From Cellulomonas sp. 73-145 (GTDB taxonomy: Bacteria; Actinomycetota; Actinomycetes; Actinomycetales; Cellulomonadaceae): a stretch of DNA of 64,000 nt. The stretch spans positions 1-64,000 of the forward strand of contig MKTI01000001.1 of assembly GCA_001898185.1 (NCBI GenBank). Direction: 5' to 3'. Position 1 is the first letter of the stretch. Each line of letters opens with the position of its first letter. The notes under the pieces were generated by a model. It ran no database searches. It was not told the DNA's origin and worked only from the letters and a program-made list of their open reading frames with translations. Shown here in pieces: positions 7,251-15,117 of the stretch. The translations under genes and the position numbers were made by a program.

Positions 7251-9032
7251 ATGTACTACAGCATCGGCAACTACGAGGCGTTCGCGCGTCCCCGCAAGCC
7301 TGCCGGCGTGGACGACAAGACGGCGTGGTTCGTGGGTGCGGGGCTCGCCTCGCTGGCCGGTGCCGCCTTCCTCATCCGCGACGGGCAGATGCCGGGCTCG
7401 CGGATCACGATCCTCGAGCGGCTGCGGCTGCCGGGCGGTGCGCTCGACGGCATCAAGGAGCCGGAGAAGGGCTTCGTGATCCGCGGCGGACGTGAGCTCG
7501 AGAGCCACTACGAGCTGCTCTGGGAGCTGTTCCGGTCGATCCCCTCGCTGGAGATCGAGGGGGCGAGCGTGCTCGACGAGTTCTACTGGCTGAACAAGGA
7601 CGACCCGAACTACAGCCTGCTGCGGGTCACCGAGAAGCAGGGTCAGGACGCCCACACCGACGCGAAGTTCGACATGTCGGAGAAGGCCCAGAAGGAGCTC
7701 ATCAAGGTCTTCCTCGCCACCCGTGAGCAGCTGGAGAACAAGCGGATCAACGAGGTCTTCTCCCCCGAGTTCTTCGCCAGCAACTTCTGGCTGTACTGGC
7801 GGACCATGCTCGCGTTCGAGGAGTGGCACTCCGCCCTGGAGATGAAGCTGTACCTTCACCGGTTCATCCACCACATGGGCGGGCTGGGCGACATGAGCGC
7901 CCTGCAGTTCAGCAAGTACAACCAGTACGAGTCCTTCGTGCTGCCGCTGTACACCTGGCTGCTGGACCAGGGGGTCGTGTTCCGGTTCGAGACCGAGGTC
8001 ACCGACGTCGACTTCGACATCGACCCCGCCACCGGTCGCAAGCAGGCCACCCGGATCCACTGGGTGTCGGGCGAGAAGGGTGCCCCCGGCGACGGCGTCG
8101 ACCTGTCCGAGAACGACCTGCTCTTCATGACCATCGGGTCGCTGACCGAGAACTCCGACAACGGCGACCACCACACGCCGGCACGGCTGGACGAGGGGCC
8201 GGCACCGGCCTGGGACCTGTGGCGGCGCATCGCCGCCAAGGACCCGTCCTTCGGGCACCCGGACGTCTTCGGCTCGCACATCCCCGAGAGCAAGTGGGAG
8301 TCGGCGACCGTCACCACGCTCGACGAGCGGATCCCCCGCTACATCGAGAAGATCGCCGGCCGCGACCCGTTCGCCGGGAAGGTCGTCACCGGCGGCATCG
8401 TCACCGCGCGCGACTCCAGCTGGCTGATGTCGTGGACCGTGAACCGGCAGCCGCACTTCAAGCAGCAGAAGCCGGACGAGATCGTGGCGTGGGTCTACGC
8501 GCTGTTCGTCGACCGGCCCGGCGACTTCGTCAAGAAGCCGATGCAGGAGTGCACCGGTGAGGAGATCACCCAGGAGTGGCTGTACCACATGGGTGTTCCG
8601 GTGGAGGAGATCCCCGAGCTGGCCGCCACGGGCGCCAAGACCGTCCCGGTGATGATGCCGTACGTCACGGCGTTCTTCATGCCTCGGCAGGCCGGCGACC
8701 GGCCGGACGTCGTGCCCGACGGATCGGTGAACTTCGCCTTCATCGGCCAGTTCGCGGAGACCAAGCAGCGGGACATCATCTTCACCGTCGAGTACTCCGT
8801 GCGGACCCCGATGGAGGCCGTCTACACCCTGCTCGACATCGATCGCGGCATCCCCGAGGTGTTCGGCTCCACCTACGACATCCGCACGCTGCTGCAGGCG
8901 ACCAGCGACCTGCGCGACGGTGCGCCGCTCGACATCCCGGGCGGCCCGCTCGGCCGTCAGGTGCTGAACGGCCTGGTGGGCGGCACCCAGATCGCCACGT
9001 TGCTCGCCGAGCACGGTCTCGTCCGCGGCTGA
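7251..9032 (+). CDS. ohyA: Oleate hydratase (MCRA family flavoenzyme)
   Basis: FAD-dependent hydratase that adds water to the cis-9 double bond of unsaturated fatty acids (oleate to 10-hydroxystearate, EC 4.2.1.53), detoxifying free fatty acids at the membrane. The 593-aa protein starts MYYSIGNYEAFARP and has the dinucleotide loop WFVGAGLASLAGAAFL near residue 27, the substrate-channel stretch GGRELESHYELLWELF, DEFYWLNKDDPNYSLLRV, and the late FIGQFAETKQRDIIFTVEYS block, all typical of the family across the full expected length. ATG 7251 is chosen over longer in-frame starts because it begins the conserved N-terminus and has AAAGGCAAGG upstream. It is probably controlled by the adjacent TetR protein. 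Confidence 0.96.
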   Translation: MYYSIGNYEAFARPRKPAGVDDKTAWFVGAGLASLAGAAFLIRDGQMPGSRITILERLRLPGGALDGIKEPEKGFVIRGGRELESHYELLWELFRSIPSLEIEGASVLDEFYWLNKDDPNYSLLRVTEKQGQDAHTDAKFDMSEKAQKELIKVFLATREQLENKRINEVFSPEFFASNFWLYWRTMLAFEEWHSALEMKLYLHRFIHHMGGLGDMSALQFSKYNQYESFVLPLYTWLLDQGVVFRFETEVTDVDFDIDPATGRKQATRIHWVSGEKGAPGDGVDLSENDLLFMTIGSLTENSDNGDHHTPARLDEGPAPAWDLWRRIAAKDPSFGHPDVFGSHIPESKWESATVTTLDERIPRYIEKIAGRDPFAGKVVTGGIVTARDSSWLMSWTVNRQPHFKQQKPDEIVAWVYALFVDRPGDFVKKPMQECTGEEITQEWLYHMGVPVEEIPELAATGAKTVPVMMPYVTAFFMPRQAGDRPDVVPDGSVNFAFIGQFAETKQRDIIFTVEYSVRTPMEAVYTLLDIDRGIPEVFGSTYDIRTLLQATSDLRDGAPLDIPGGPLGRQVLNGLVGGTQIATLLAEHGLVRG

Positions 9033-9036
9033 CCGC

Positions 9037-9088
9037 CGTCCCGACCCGCTCGACCGAGCGCACCAGCTCGGTCGAGCGGGTCGACGGC
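9037..9088. terminator. Strong hairpin terminator after ohyA
   Basis: A perfect 17-bp stem (9044-9060 pairing with 9067-9083) with the 6-base loop GCACCA, extended by CCGTC/GACGG arms after a two-base bulge. It lies between the convergent ohyA and EAL genes. No U-tract follows, as is common in high-GC actinobacteria. It probably serves both strands. Confidence 0.75.
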
Positions 9089-9110
9089 CCCGTCTGTGCC
9101 TCGGCCTGCT

Positions 9111-10274
9111 CTACATCGCCGCCGGGCGGTCCGAGGCGAGCAGCGCCGAGCCGGAGGGCGCCGGCCCGGGTCGGCCCAGGAGGTAGCCCTGGCCGTAGTC
9201 GCAGCCCATCGCGCGCAGCGTGTCGAGCTGCTCGGGCCGCTCGATGCCCTCCGCGATGGTCTTCGCGCCCAGTGCCCGGGCCAGCTGGACGATGCCGCTC
9301 ACGAGCGCCGCGCTCCTGGCGTCCGAGTCCACCGTGCTGACGAACGCCACGTCGATCTTCAGGATGTCGATGGGGAAGTCGAGCAGGTAGGCCAGCGAGG
9401 CATGCCCGCTGCCGAAGTCGTCCAGCGCGATCGTGACCCCGAGGTCGTGCAGGGCGCGGACGTGGCCGAGCGCCGTGGGACGGTCCCGCACGATGGCCGT
9501 CTCGGTGATCTCGATGCACAGGCTCGCCGGCCGCAGGCCCGCGTCCAGGAGCGTCGTGCGCACCTGGGAGAAGAGGTCGGGCTCGCTGAGCTGGTGCGCC
9601 GAGACGTTGACCGCCATGACCACGTCGCAGCCGTCACCCTGCCATGCCGCACCTTGCCGGAGGGCCTCGCGCAGCACGAACCGCCCGATCGGGCCGACGG
9701 TCCCGGTCCGTTCGGCGAGCGGGATGAAGACGGAGGGGGACGCCGCACCGAGCGCCTCCCCGTCCCACCGGCACAGCGCCTCGAACCCGGTGGTCCGGCC
9801 GGTGCTCAGGTCGACCACCGGTTGGTAGTGGACCGTGAAGTCCCCGCGTTCGAGGCCGCGAAGGAGGACTCGCGCGGCACGAGCGTCGCGAGCGAAGTCG
9901 ATGACGGAGACGCGCGACTCCCCCGTCAGCCACGCCACGACGACGCCGACCGTCAGGAAGGCGACCAGGCGTGCGACCCACGCCTCCGGGGTCTGAGCCA
10001 GTCCCGCCGCCACGTCGAGCGGCATCAGAGGACCGGTCACGATCCCCGAGAGGCCCGCGGTAGCGGCCGCACCCACCCACCCGAAGCGCCCGGCCGCGAA
10101 GATGATCGGCAGGTAGAACATCTGGGGCAGCACGGACTTCGTTCCCCCGGCTGCATACGTGCCGAGCCAGGCGGCAGCGACCGTCAGGACGATCAGCGCT
10201 GCGGCGAATGCGGGGCCGGTTCGCGTCGACGTGTCCAGGAGGTGCCCGAGGCGTTCGCGGGTGTGCGACGACAT
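9111..10274 (-). CDS. Membrane-anchored EAL domain protein, cyclic-di-GMP phosphodiesterase
   Basis: About 387 aa. The N-terminal 130 residues hold four or five membrane helices (TGPAFAAALIVLTVAAAWLG, PQMFYLPIIFAAGRFGWVGA, WVARLVAFLTVGVVVAWL). The C-terminal EAL domain has its signature at residue 165 (GFEALCRW) and the other catalytic elements: NVSAHQL, EITETAI, LDDFGSGHASL, KIDVAFV, AEGIERPEQ and YGQGYLLGRP. All metal and general-base positions look intact, so active cyclic-di-GMP hydrolysis is expected. No GGDEF domain is present. The start is uncertain: ATG 10274 begins the plausible protein, though the frame stays open to 10661 across arginine-rich sequence. Confidence 0.88.
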   Translation of the reverse strand: MSSHTRERLGHLLDTSTRTGPAFAAALIVLTVAAAWLGTYAAGGTKSVLPQMFYLPIIFAAGRFGWVGAAATAGLSGIVTGPLMPLDVAAGLAQTPEAWVARLVAFLTVGVVVAWLTGESRVSVIDFARDARAARVLLRGLERGDFTVHYQPVVDLSTGRTTGFEALCRWDGEALGAASPSVFIPLAERTGTVGPIGRFVLREALRQGAAWQGDGCDVVMAVNVSAHQLSEPDLFSQVRTTLLDAGLRPASLCIEITETAIVRDRPTALGHVRALHDLGVTIALDDFGSGHASLAYLLDFPIDILKIDVAFVSTVDSDARSAALVSGIVQLARALGAKTIAEGIERPEQLDTLRAMGCDYGQGYLLGRPGPAPSGSALLASDRPAAM

Positions 10275-10572
10275 CCCGGCCTGCGCGGTGTCGCCCACCC
10301 CGCCGGGGAGCTTCACGAGGCGTCCCCCGCGACCGAGGCCGGCGGGTGCCCGACGTAGCGAGTCCGGGCCTGGCCGCCAGCCGCGGCGGTGCAGCTCAGA
10401 TCGGCCACAGCTCCCCCGGAGTCGTCGGGCGTCCGGCTGGCGGTCGCCAGGCGAGGCACCTCTGCGTGCATACCAGAGAATCGACCGGCGAGGGTCCGGT
10501 CTGAGCGCTGAGGCCGGGTGGAGAAGCTCCCGGCGGACGGTCGTCGTGCTCGGCGTGCGCGGGTAGAACGCC
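10275..10572. other. Gap between the EAL gene start and the AarF gene stop
   Basis: About 300 bp with no convincing gene. The minus-strand EAL frame remains open through it but encodes arginine/proline-rich sequence without conserved features. It should hold the EAL promoter, and I could not pick out confident -35/-10 elements. Confidence 0.4.
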
Positions 10573-12252
10573 CTACCGGTGCCGACGTCGAGGCCGCAGG
10601 GCGCCGACGAGCGGCAGCACCGACCCGGCCATGAGCACCTTGGCGAAGGTCGGCTCGGCACCGTAGAGCACGGCGCCCGCCAGCAGGAGGGCCGCGAAGA
10701 CGATAGCCATCGGGATCTGCCGCACCGAGCGGTCCAGCTGCCGGACCCGCAGCTCGAGCAGCGGCGTCTTCACCGAGAGGTCACCGCGCTCGACGAGGGT
10801 CAGGATGCGGTCGGCGCGCGCAGGAAGCGCCACCAGCGACTGCGCGATCTTGGCGCCTTCGGTGGTGATCGTGCTCCACAGACCGCCCTCGCCGGCCTCT
10901 CCGGAGACCAGCGTGGTGGCGTACGGCGTGATCGACGTCCACAGGTTGAAGTCGGGGTTCAGCCCCGCGCACATCCCCGACAGGACCGCCAGCGTCCGGC
11001 CGAGCAGCAGGAGGTTCTCCGGCAGCTGGAACGGCATGCTGACCAGCAGCTCACGGAACTGCAGGCCGATCTCCGCCATCTCCTTGTGGCTGATGTTGCG
11101 CAGGTCGCTCATCGCCATGCCGCCGAAGCGGTCGAACACCTGGGCCACGGCGAGGTCCATCGCCTTGGTGTCGGCGGTGGGCAGCAGCACGCCCATGGAC
11201 GTGAAGGCGGCCACGAGCCGGGCGGAGTCCTGGATGCCGACGGCGATCAACGCCTCCCGCAGCGAGGTGCGCAGCGTGTCGGGCACCCGTCCGACCATCC
11301 CGAAGTCGATGAACGTCAGGCGGAACTGCCCGGGGTGCCCGTCGACGGGCGAGACGAAGAGGTTCCCGGGATGCGGGTCGGCGTGGAACACCCCGTCGTC
11401 GAAGATCTGCTGCAGGTAGGTCTCCACCAGCTTCTCGGCGACCTGTGCGCGGTCGATCCCCGCGGCGGTGATCGCGTCGTAGTCGCCGAGCCGGATCGCC
11501 GAGACGTCCTCGAGGGTCAGCACCCGCAGCCGTGAGTGCTCCCATGCCACCCGCGGCACGCCGACCCGGTCGTCGTTCTCGAAGACCCAGCGGAAGTGCT
11601 CGGCGTTGCGCGCCTCGGCGGTGTAGTCCAGCTCCTCCAGCGTCGTGGCCGCGAACTCCTCCACGAGTGCCGGCACGTCCGCGCGGCTGCTGACGGGCCG
11701 GTACCGGGTCAACCAGCGACCCACCCGGCGCAGGGCTGCGAGGTCGACGGCGACGATCCGGTCGATGTCCGGCCGCTGGACCTTCACGACGACCTGCGCG
11801 AACCCCGCCTCGGCCGCGTCGGCGTCCCGGAGCACCGCCCGGTGGGCCTGGCCCAGCGAGGCGGCAGCCAGCGGCGCCTCGTCGAACGTCCGGAAGGCCT
11901 CGGCCAACGTGCACCCGAGCTCCTGCTCGGCGCACCGCCGGATGTCGGCGAACGCCGCGGGCGGCACCTCGTCCTGCAGACCCGCCAGCTCCTCGGTGAT
12001 CTCGGCCGGGAGCACGTCCAGGCGTGCCGAGAGGAACTGGCCGACCTTGATCATCAGGCCGCCCATGGCCAGGGCGAGCGCCCGGAACCGCACCGCTGTG
12101 CGACGGTTCCGGTGCGCCCGGCTGGAGTCCGACCACCGCTGCAGCCCCAACCGGGGCAGGACGATCTCCCAGAAGATGAAGCTCGCCGTCACCCCGGCGA
12201 AGAAGGTGACGATCCGCCGGTACCGGGCGCGCAGCCGGGGCGACTCCGTCAC
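10573..12252 (-). CDS. ABC1/AarF/UbiB family atypical kinase
   Basis: A 559-aa protein-kinase-like ATPase of the UbiB/COQ8 family, linked to quinone biosynthesis and lipid handling. It shows the family KxGQ motif (MIKVGQFLSARLDVLP, about residue 68), the alanine-rich nucleotide loop AAASLGQAH, the lysine in VVVKVQRP, the ExD motif ELDYTAEARNAEHF, and the catalytic HADPHPGNLFV and FIDFGMVG blocks. A membrane segment near the C-terminus (IPMAIVFAALLLAGAVLYG) anchors it, as in relatives. Its GTG/ATG start at 12252 lies four bases after the PadR stop, so the two form an operon. The physiological substrate is unknown. Confidence 0.9.
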   Translation of the reverse strand: MTESPRLRARYRRIVTFFAGVTASFIFWEIVLPRLGLQRWSDSSRAHRNRRTAVRFRALALAMGGLMIKVGQFLSARLDVLPAEITEELAGLQDEVPPAAFADIRRCAEQELGCTLAEAFRTFDEAPLAAASLGQAHRAVLRDADAAEAGFAQVVVKVQRPDIDRIVAVDLAALRRVGRWLTRYRPVSSRADVPALVEEFAATTLEELDYTAEARNAEHFRWVFENDDRVGVPRVAWEHSRLRVLTLEDVSAIRLGDYDAITAAGIDRAQVAEKLVETYLQQIFDDGVFHADPHPGNLFVSPVDGHPGQFRLTFIDFGMVGRVPDTLRTSLREALIAVGIQDSARLVAAFTSMGVLLPTADTKAMDLAVAQVFDRFGGMAMSDLRNISHKEMAEIGLQFRELLVSMPFQLPENLLLLGRTLAVLSGMCAGLNPDFNLWTSITPYATTLVSGEAGEGGLWSTITTEGAKIAQSLVALPARADRILTLVERGDLSVKTPLLELRVRQLDRSVRQIPMAIVFAALLLAGAVLYGAEPTFAKVLMAGSVLPLVGALRPRRRHR

Positions 12253-12255
12253 GTC

Positions 12256-12810
12256 TCAGTCCTGGGCGAGCAGCGTGTAGACCTGCTTGCGCGCGCCGTT
12301 GAGGATCTCGATGGTCGACATGATCTGAGTCTTGTCGCCGGACTTGCCGATCTGCACCACCGCCGCGGCCAGCCGCATCCCGGCCTCCCGCAGCGCGGCG
12401 TACCCGGTGACGTCGGACTGGGCGGCCGCCACGTCCCACGGCGCGGGCTCGTCGGTCAGGTCGGCAACGGCCGCCCTGCCGGCATCGGTGAGCGAGAAGA
12501 CCCGCTTGCCACCGCTCTCCGCGGCCACGACCAGCCCCTCGTCCGCGAGCAGCTGCAAGGTGGGGTACACCGAGCCCGCGCTCGGGTTCCAGGTGCCGCC
12601 GCTGCGCGCGGACAGCTCCTGGATGATCTGGTAGCCGTGCATCGGCTCGTCCGCGAGCACCCGCAGCACCGCGGTGCGGATGTCTCCGCGCCGGGCGCGC
12701 CCGGGGTACGGGAAGCGGGGGCCCGGTCCGCCCATGCCGAAGCCGGCGATGTTGCGGGCGAAGCTGCCCAGGTCGGGACCGAACGCTGCCTTGCTGCTGT
12801 GGTGGTACAT
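12256..12810 (-). CDS. PadR family transcriptional regulator
   Basis: A 184-aa regulator with the PadR winged helix at about residues 35-110: IRTAVLRVLADEPMHGYQII, a wing region with SGGTWNPSAGSVYPTLQLL and DEGLV, then a C-terminal dimerisation helix. ATG 12810 is chosen because GAGGAG lies upstream and the added residues of the longer frame have no homologous character. It precedes the AarF kinase in the same direction by four bases, and CGATATATCG palindromic sequence sits just upstream, so autoregulation of the pair is likely. The effector is unknown. Confidence 0.9.
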   Translation of the reverse strand: MYHHSSKAAFGPDLGSFARNIAGFGMGGPGPRFPYPGRARRGDIRTAVLRVLADEPMHGYQIIQELSARSGGTWNPSAGSVYPTLQLLADEGLVVAAESGGKRVFSLTDAGRAAVADLTDEPAPWDVAAAQSDVTGYAALREAGMRLAAAVVQIGKSGDKTQIMSTIEILNGARKQVYTLLAQD

Positions 12811-12840
12811 GGTCCGACTCCTCTCGATCGCGATACTCGA

Positions 12841-12850
12841 CGATATATCG
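12841..12850. promoter_or_regulatory. Probable PadR operator
   Basis: CGATATATCG is a perfect 10-bp palindrome in an unusually AT-rich patch 31 bases upstream of the PadR start, flanked by further CGA/ATCG half-sites (TCGATCGCGATACTCGA just downstream in the transcript). PadR-type regulators commonly bind ATAT-centred palindromes of this style in their own promoters. The assignment is inferred from position and symmetry. Confidence 0.55.
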
Positions 12851-12885
12851 CTAAGCATCGCACAGATTGGACGAGGATGGCATCG

Positions 12886-13458
12886 TCAACCGGTCCCGGG
12901 TCCCCCGCTCGCCTCGTCACGCCTCGGACCGGGGTACGTCACGCGACCGTCGGCGCCGACCACCGGCGTCGCGCCCCACTGTCCGAGCCGGTGCACCCTC
13001 GGCTCGGAGTCGCCGACGATGTGCCGCACGGTCCAGCCACGGGCCGTCAGGGTGTTGGAGATGAGCAGTCGATGGCAGCGCCACGGCATCGGCTCGGCAC
13101 ACATGACGGCGACGTGGCGCTCGGTGGCCAGCTGCAGCAGCTCGTCGATCCCCTCCTGGTACGCCGGCAGCAGCGTGTAGTCGGCGTAGTTCTTGAAGCT
13201 GGCGTTCTGCCAGCCGGAGTTGATGCGGCTGTCGACGTCCTGCTTGGCGCGACGGCCACCGAGCTTCTCGAGGTGCACGTAGCCGACGGAGGCCTGCGCC
13301 AGCCACCCCGGCATGAGGTCGCGGCTGAACTGCGGGCTGGTCCGCGAGCCGGGGTGGGCCCGGACGTCGGCGAGCAGGCCGATGCCGTTGGCGGCGAGCC
13401 TGGCGACGAACGTCTGCTCCGGGCACGTCCAGTGCCCGATCGTCCAGATCTCTCTCAT
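12886..13458 (-). CDS. DUF488 family protein
   Basis: A 190-aa protein of the DUF488 family. It starts with the diagnostic WTIGHWTCPEQTFVARLAAN, has LLADVRAHPGSR (the family VDVR-like strand), and the C-x-E-P/C-H-R-x-L cluster CAEPMPWRCHRLLIS at about residues 120-135, whose cysteines and histidine suggest metal or thiol chemistry. The central region LGGRR and FKNYADYT also match. The function of the family is not established. It is monocistronic or loosely linked to the glycosylase gene, whose stop is 36 bases upstream of its start on the same strand. Confidence 0.9.
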   Translation of the reverse strand: MREIWTIGHWTCPEQTFVARLAANGIGLLADVRAHPGSRTSPQFSRDLMPGWLAQASVGYVHLEKLGGRRAKQDVDSRINSGWQNASFKNYADYTLLPAYQEGIDELLQLATERHVAVMCAEPMPWRCHRLLISNTLTARGWTVRHIVGDSEPRVHRLGQWGATPVVGADGRVTYPGPRRDEASGGPGTG

Positions 13459-13494
13459 CCCCGAGCTCCTCGACAGCGCGAACGGTGGACGGCC

Positions 13495-14151
13495 CTACCG
13501 ACCCGTCGGCTGGTCAACGGCCCGTGGCCGTCTGACCGCGCCCTCCCGGTAGACCGACACGGTGGCCTCGCCCTCGAGCCAGAATCGCCAGGGGTACGCC
13601 GTCGCGTCACCGCCGAGCCCGCTGATGCCCACGCGTGGGCCCGTCCTCACGCGGGCGCCGGACGAGCCGGTCGGCGGATCACGGAACGGCGCCCGCACCA
13701 CGAAGGCGCCGCTCGGCGAGCAGACGTCGACGCCGTTGTCGTCGCGGCCGAGCGCCAGGGTCTTCGCCAGCCGCGCCGGCCCCCTGGCCAGGTCCCGGTC
13801 GCGGACACCGGCCCTGCGGGAACGGGCGAGGTCGAGCCCGTCGACCACCTCCCCGGCCCGCATCAGCACACCGCTGGCGACGCCTGACGAACCGCACACG
13901 AGGTTGGCGCACCAGTGCATCCCGTAGGTGAAGTAGACGTACAGGTGCCCGGGCTCGCCGAACATCACGCGCGTGCGCGCGGTGACGCCCCTGAAGGCGT
14001 GCGACCCGGGGTCGTTCGACCCGTCGTACGCCTCCACCTCGGTCAGCCGGACCGTGACGCCCGCGTGCGAGACGGTGCAGCCCAGGAGCTCGGGTGCGAC
14101 CTGCAGGACCGGCCGGGCGAAGAAGTCGCGCGTCACCTCGTTCAGCGGCAC
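13495..14151 (-). CDS. 3-methyladenine (alkyladenine) DNA glycosylase, AAG/MPG family
   Basis: Base-excision repair enzyme that removes alkylated purines and hypoxanthine. The 218-aa protein carries the family blocks [37 protein letters not shown] (with the catalytic Glu and the tyrosine of EAY), [37 protein letters not shown] and [13 protein letters not shown] choose GTG 14151 because GGAGGG sits seven bases upstream and the protein then begins at the expected position; an ATG at 14220 would add 23 residues of unconserved sequence. It is divergently arranged with the HNH gene. Confidence 0.92.
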   Translation of the reverse strand: MPLNEVTRDFFARPVLQVAPELLGCTVSHAGVTVRLTEVEAYDGSNDPGSHAFRGVTARTRVMFGEPGHLYVYFTYGMHWCANLVCGSSGVASGVLMRAGEVVDGLDLARSRRAGVRDRDLARGPARLAKTLALGRDDNGVDVCSPSGAFVVRAPFRDPPTGSSGARVRTGPRVGISGLGGDATAYPWRFWLEGEATVSVYREGAVRRPRAVDQPTGR

Positions 14152-14283
14152 ATCGTCTCCCTCCAGGCCGCGTCCCGTCGTGGCCGGCCACCTGGCCGAG
14201 GTGGCGCACCGGTCTGCCATCGTCGCCCGTCCCTGCGCCCGTGTCGCGCAGTGACGCCACCCACGGGCGCCTACGTTTGCCGC

Positions 14284-14673
14284 ATGGCGGCCGCGCGCAC
14301 CCGCAGGGCGAGGGCGGCCCGTCGGCGCAAGCGGCGGATGGACAGCGTCGAGCACGACCTGACCGACGCCCAGTGGGCGGCGATCCAGGCCGCCTGGGGC
14401 GGCTGCGCGTACTGCGGAGCGGTCGGGACGCCGCTGCAGCGCGACTGCGTCCTCCCCCTCTCTCGTGGTGGGCGCTACACGCTGGACAACATCGCGCCGG
14501 CATGCCGCTCGTGCAACGCCAGCAAGTGCAACGACGAGGTCACCGGCTGGCTGCGGCGCAAGCGGCTGGACGAGAGCGCCTTCCTGCTGCGCCACCTCGA
14601 GATCACCGCGGCCCTCGTGCAGCGGTTCGCCGCGGAAGGCGGGCCGAGGTCGGTGGTCCCGGAGGTCGGCTGA
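14284..14673 (+). CDS. Small HNH endonuclease domain protein
   Basis: A 129-aa basic protein. After an arginine-rich N-terminus it has a zinc-binding HNH fold: the CAYCG knuckle at about residues 42-46, the strand [20 protein letters not shown] in which the first His of the motif is replaced in context by D/C residues, and the second knuckle [11 protein letters not shown]. The weakened first-histidine position means activity is uncertain. ATG 14284 starts the recognisable protein; the upstream continuation of the frame is antisense to the glycosylase gene. No restriction or toxin partner is visible beside it. Confidence 0.78.
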   Translation: MAAARTRRARAARRRKRRMDSVEHDLTDAQWAAIQAAWGGCAYCGAVGTPLQRDCVLPLSRGGRYTLDNIAPACRSCNASKCNDEVTGWLRRKRLDESAFLLRHLEITAALVQRFAAEGGPRSVVPEVG

Positions 14674-14738
14674 CCTCGCCGCCGGGGGTCGGTAGGACCG
14701 ACGTGGTCGGAGGTTCGGCCCCGCGGCTCCGAGGACGC

Positions 14739-14760
14739 CTCAGGCCGATCGGCGCCTGAG
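14739..14760. terminator. Hairpin between convergent HNH and small membrane ORF
   Basis: CTCAGGC (14739-14745) pairs with GCCTGAG (14754-14760) around the self-complementary CGATCGG core. It lies 66 bases after the HNH stop and overlaps the stop of the minus-strand small ORF, so it could end transcription from both sides. Confidence 0.4.
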
Positions 14761-15027
14761 CGGGCGCCCGAGGCGAGGCGTCCGGCCGTGCGCCGAGGGA
14801 CGTGCCGCGTGGTGGCTTCCCGCGCGGCCCTTCGACGATCGGGCCGGACCGGTGCGGTCGCCATCGTGAGGCTCGCCCCACCGCGCCTGCACGGCGAGCC
14901 GCTCCGTGTGCAGCCGGTCCGAGTCGGGGTGGTTCGGGCCGGCCGTCGGCCAGCCGGGTCCGCGGACCAGGGGGACGAGCGGCGCCACGAGGAGAGCCAG
15001 GAACAGGAGGACGGGGAGGAGTGACAT
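14740..15027 (-). CDS. Small membrane protein of unknown function
   Basis: A 95-aa reading frame starting at ATG 15027 with TGGAG just upstream. Residues 3-20 (LLPVLLFLALLVAPLVPL) form one hydrophobic segment, followed by VRGPGWPTAGPNHPDSDRLH and a basic, low-complexity tail. It would be a single-pass protein with most of its length outside the membrane helix. I recognise no family. The start is divergent from the GlxA-type regulator 90 bases away. The basic tail could be an artefact of GC-rich open frames, so moderate doubt remains. Confidence 0.45.
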   Translation of the reverse strand: MSLLPVLLFLALLVAPLVPLVRGPGWPTAGPNHPDSDRLHTERLAVQARWGEPHDGDRTGPARSSKGRAGSHHAARPSAHGRTPRLGRPLRRRSA

Positions 15028-15063
15028 GTCTCCAGCGTGGTCGCGGGGCCCGGCCCGCGACAG

Positions 15064-15098
15064 TGGCAGAAACGACGCTGTTCGGCAAGATCCTGCCA
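15064..15098. promoter_or_regulatory. Candidate operator upstream of the GlxA-type regulator
   Basis: TGGCAG (15064-15069) and CTGCCA (15093-15098) form an inverted repeat with a 23-base spacer, ending 19 bases before the regulator start and in the gap shared with the divergent small membrane ORF. Spacing of about three helical turns suits a dimeric AraC-type activator. Inferred only. Confidence 0.35.
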
Positions 15099-15117
15099 CA
15101 ACGATTAGCATCGCCAG

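Noticed and set aside
7080..9014. A 644-codon minus-strand frame over ohyA
   Set aside because: It is antisense to a fully conserved oleate hydratase and has no domain; high third-position GC leaves such frames open.
10275..10661. N-terminal extension of the EAL protein
   Set aside because: The added 129 residues are basic low-complexity sequence, part overlapping the AarF gene end; helices and domain begin after ATG 10274.
14152..14595. N-terminal extension of the DNA glycosylase
   Set aside because: Overlaps the divergent HNH gene and lacks conservation; GTG 14151 has the good ribosome site.
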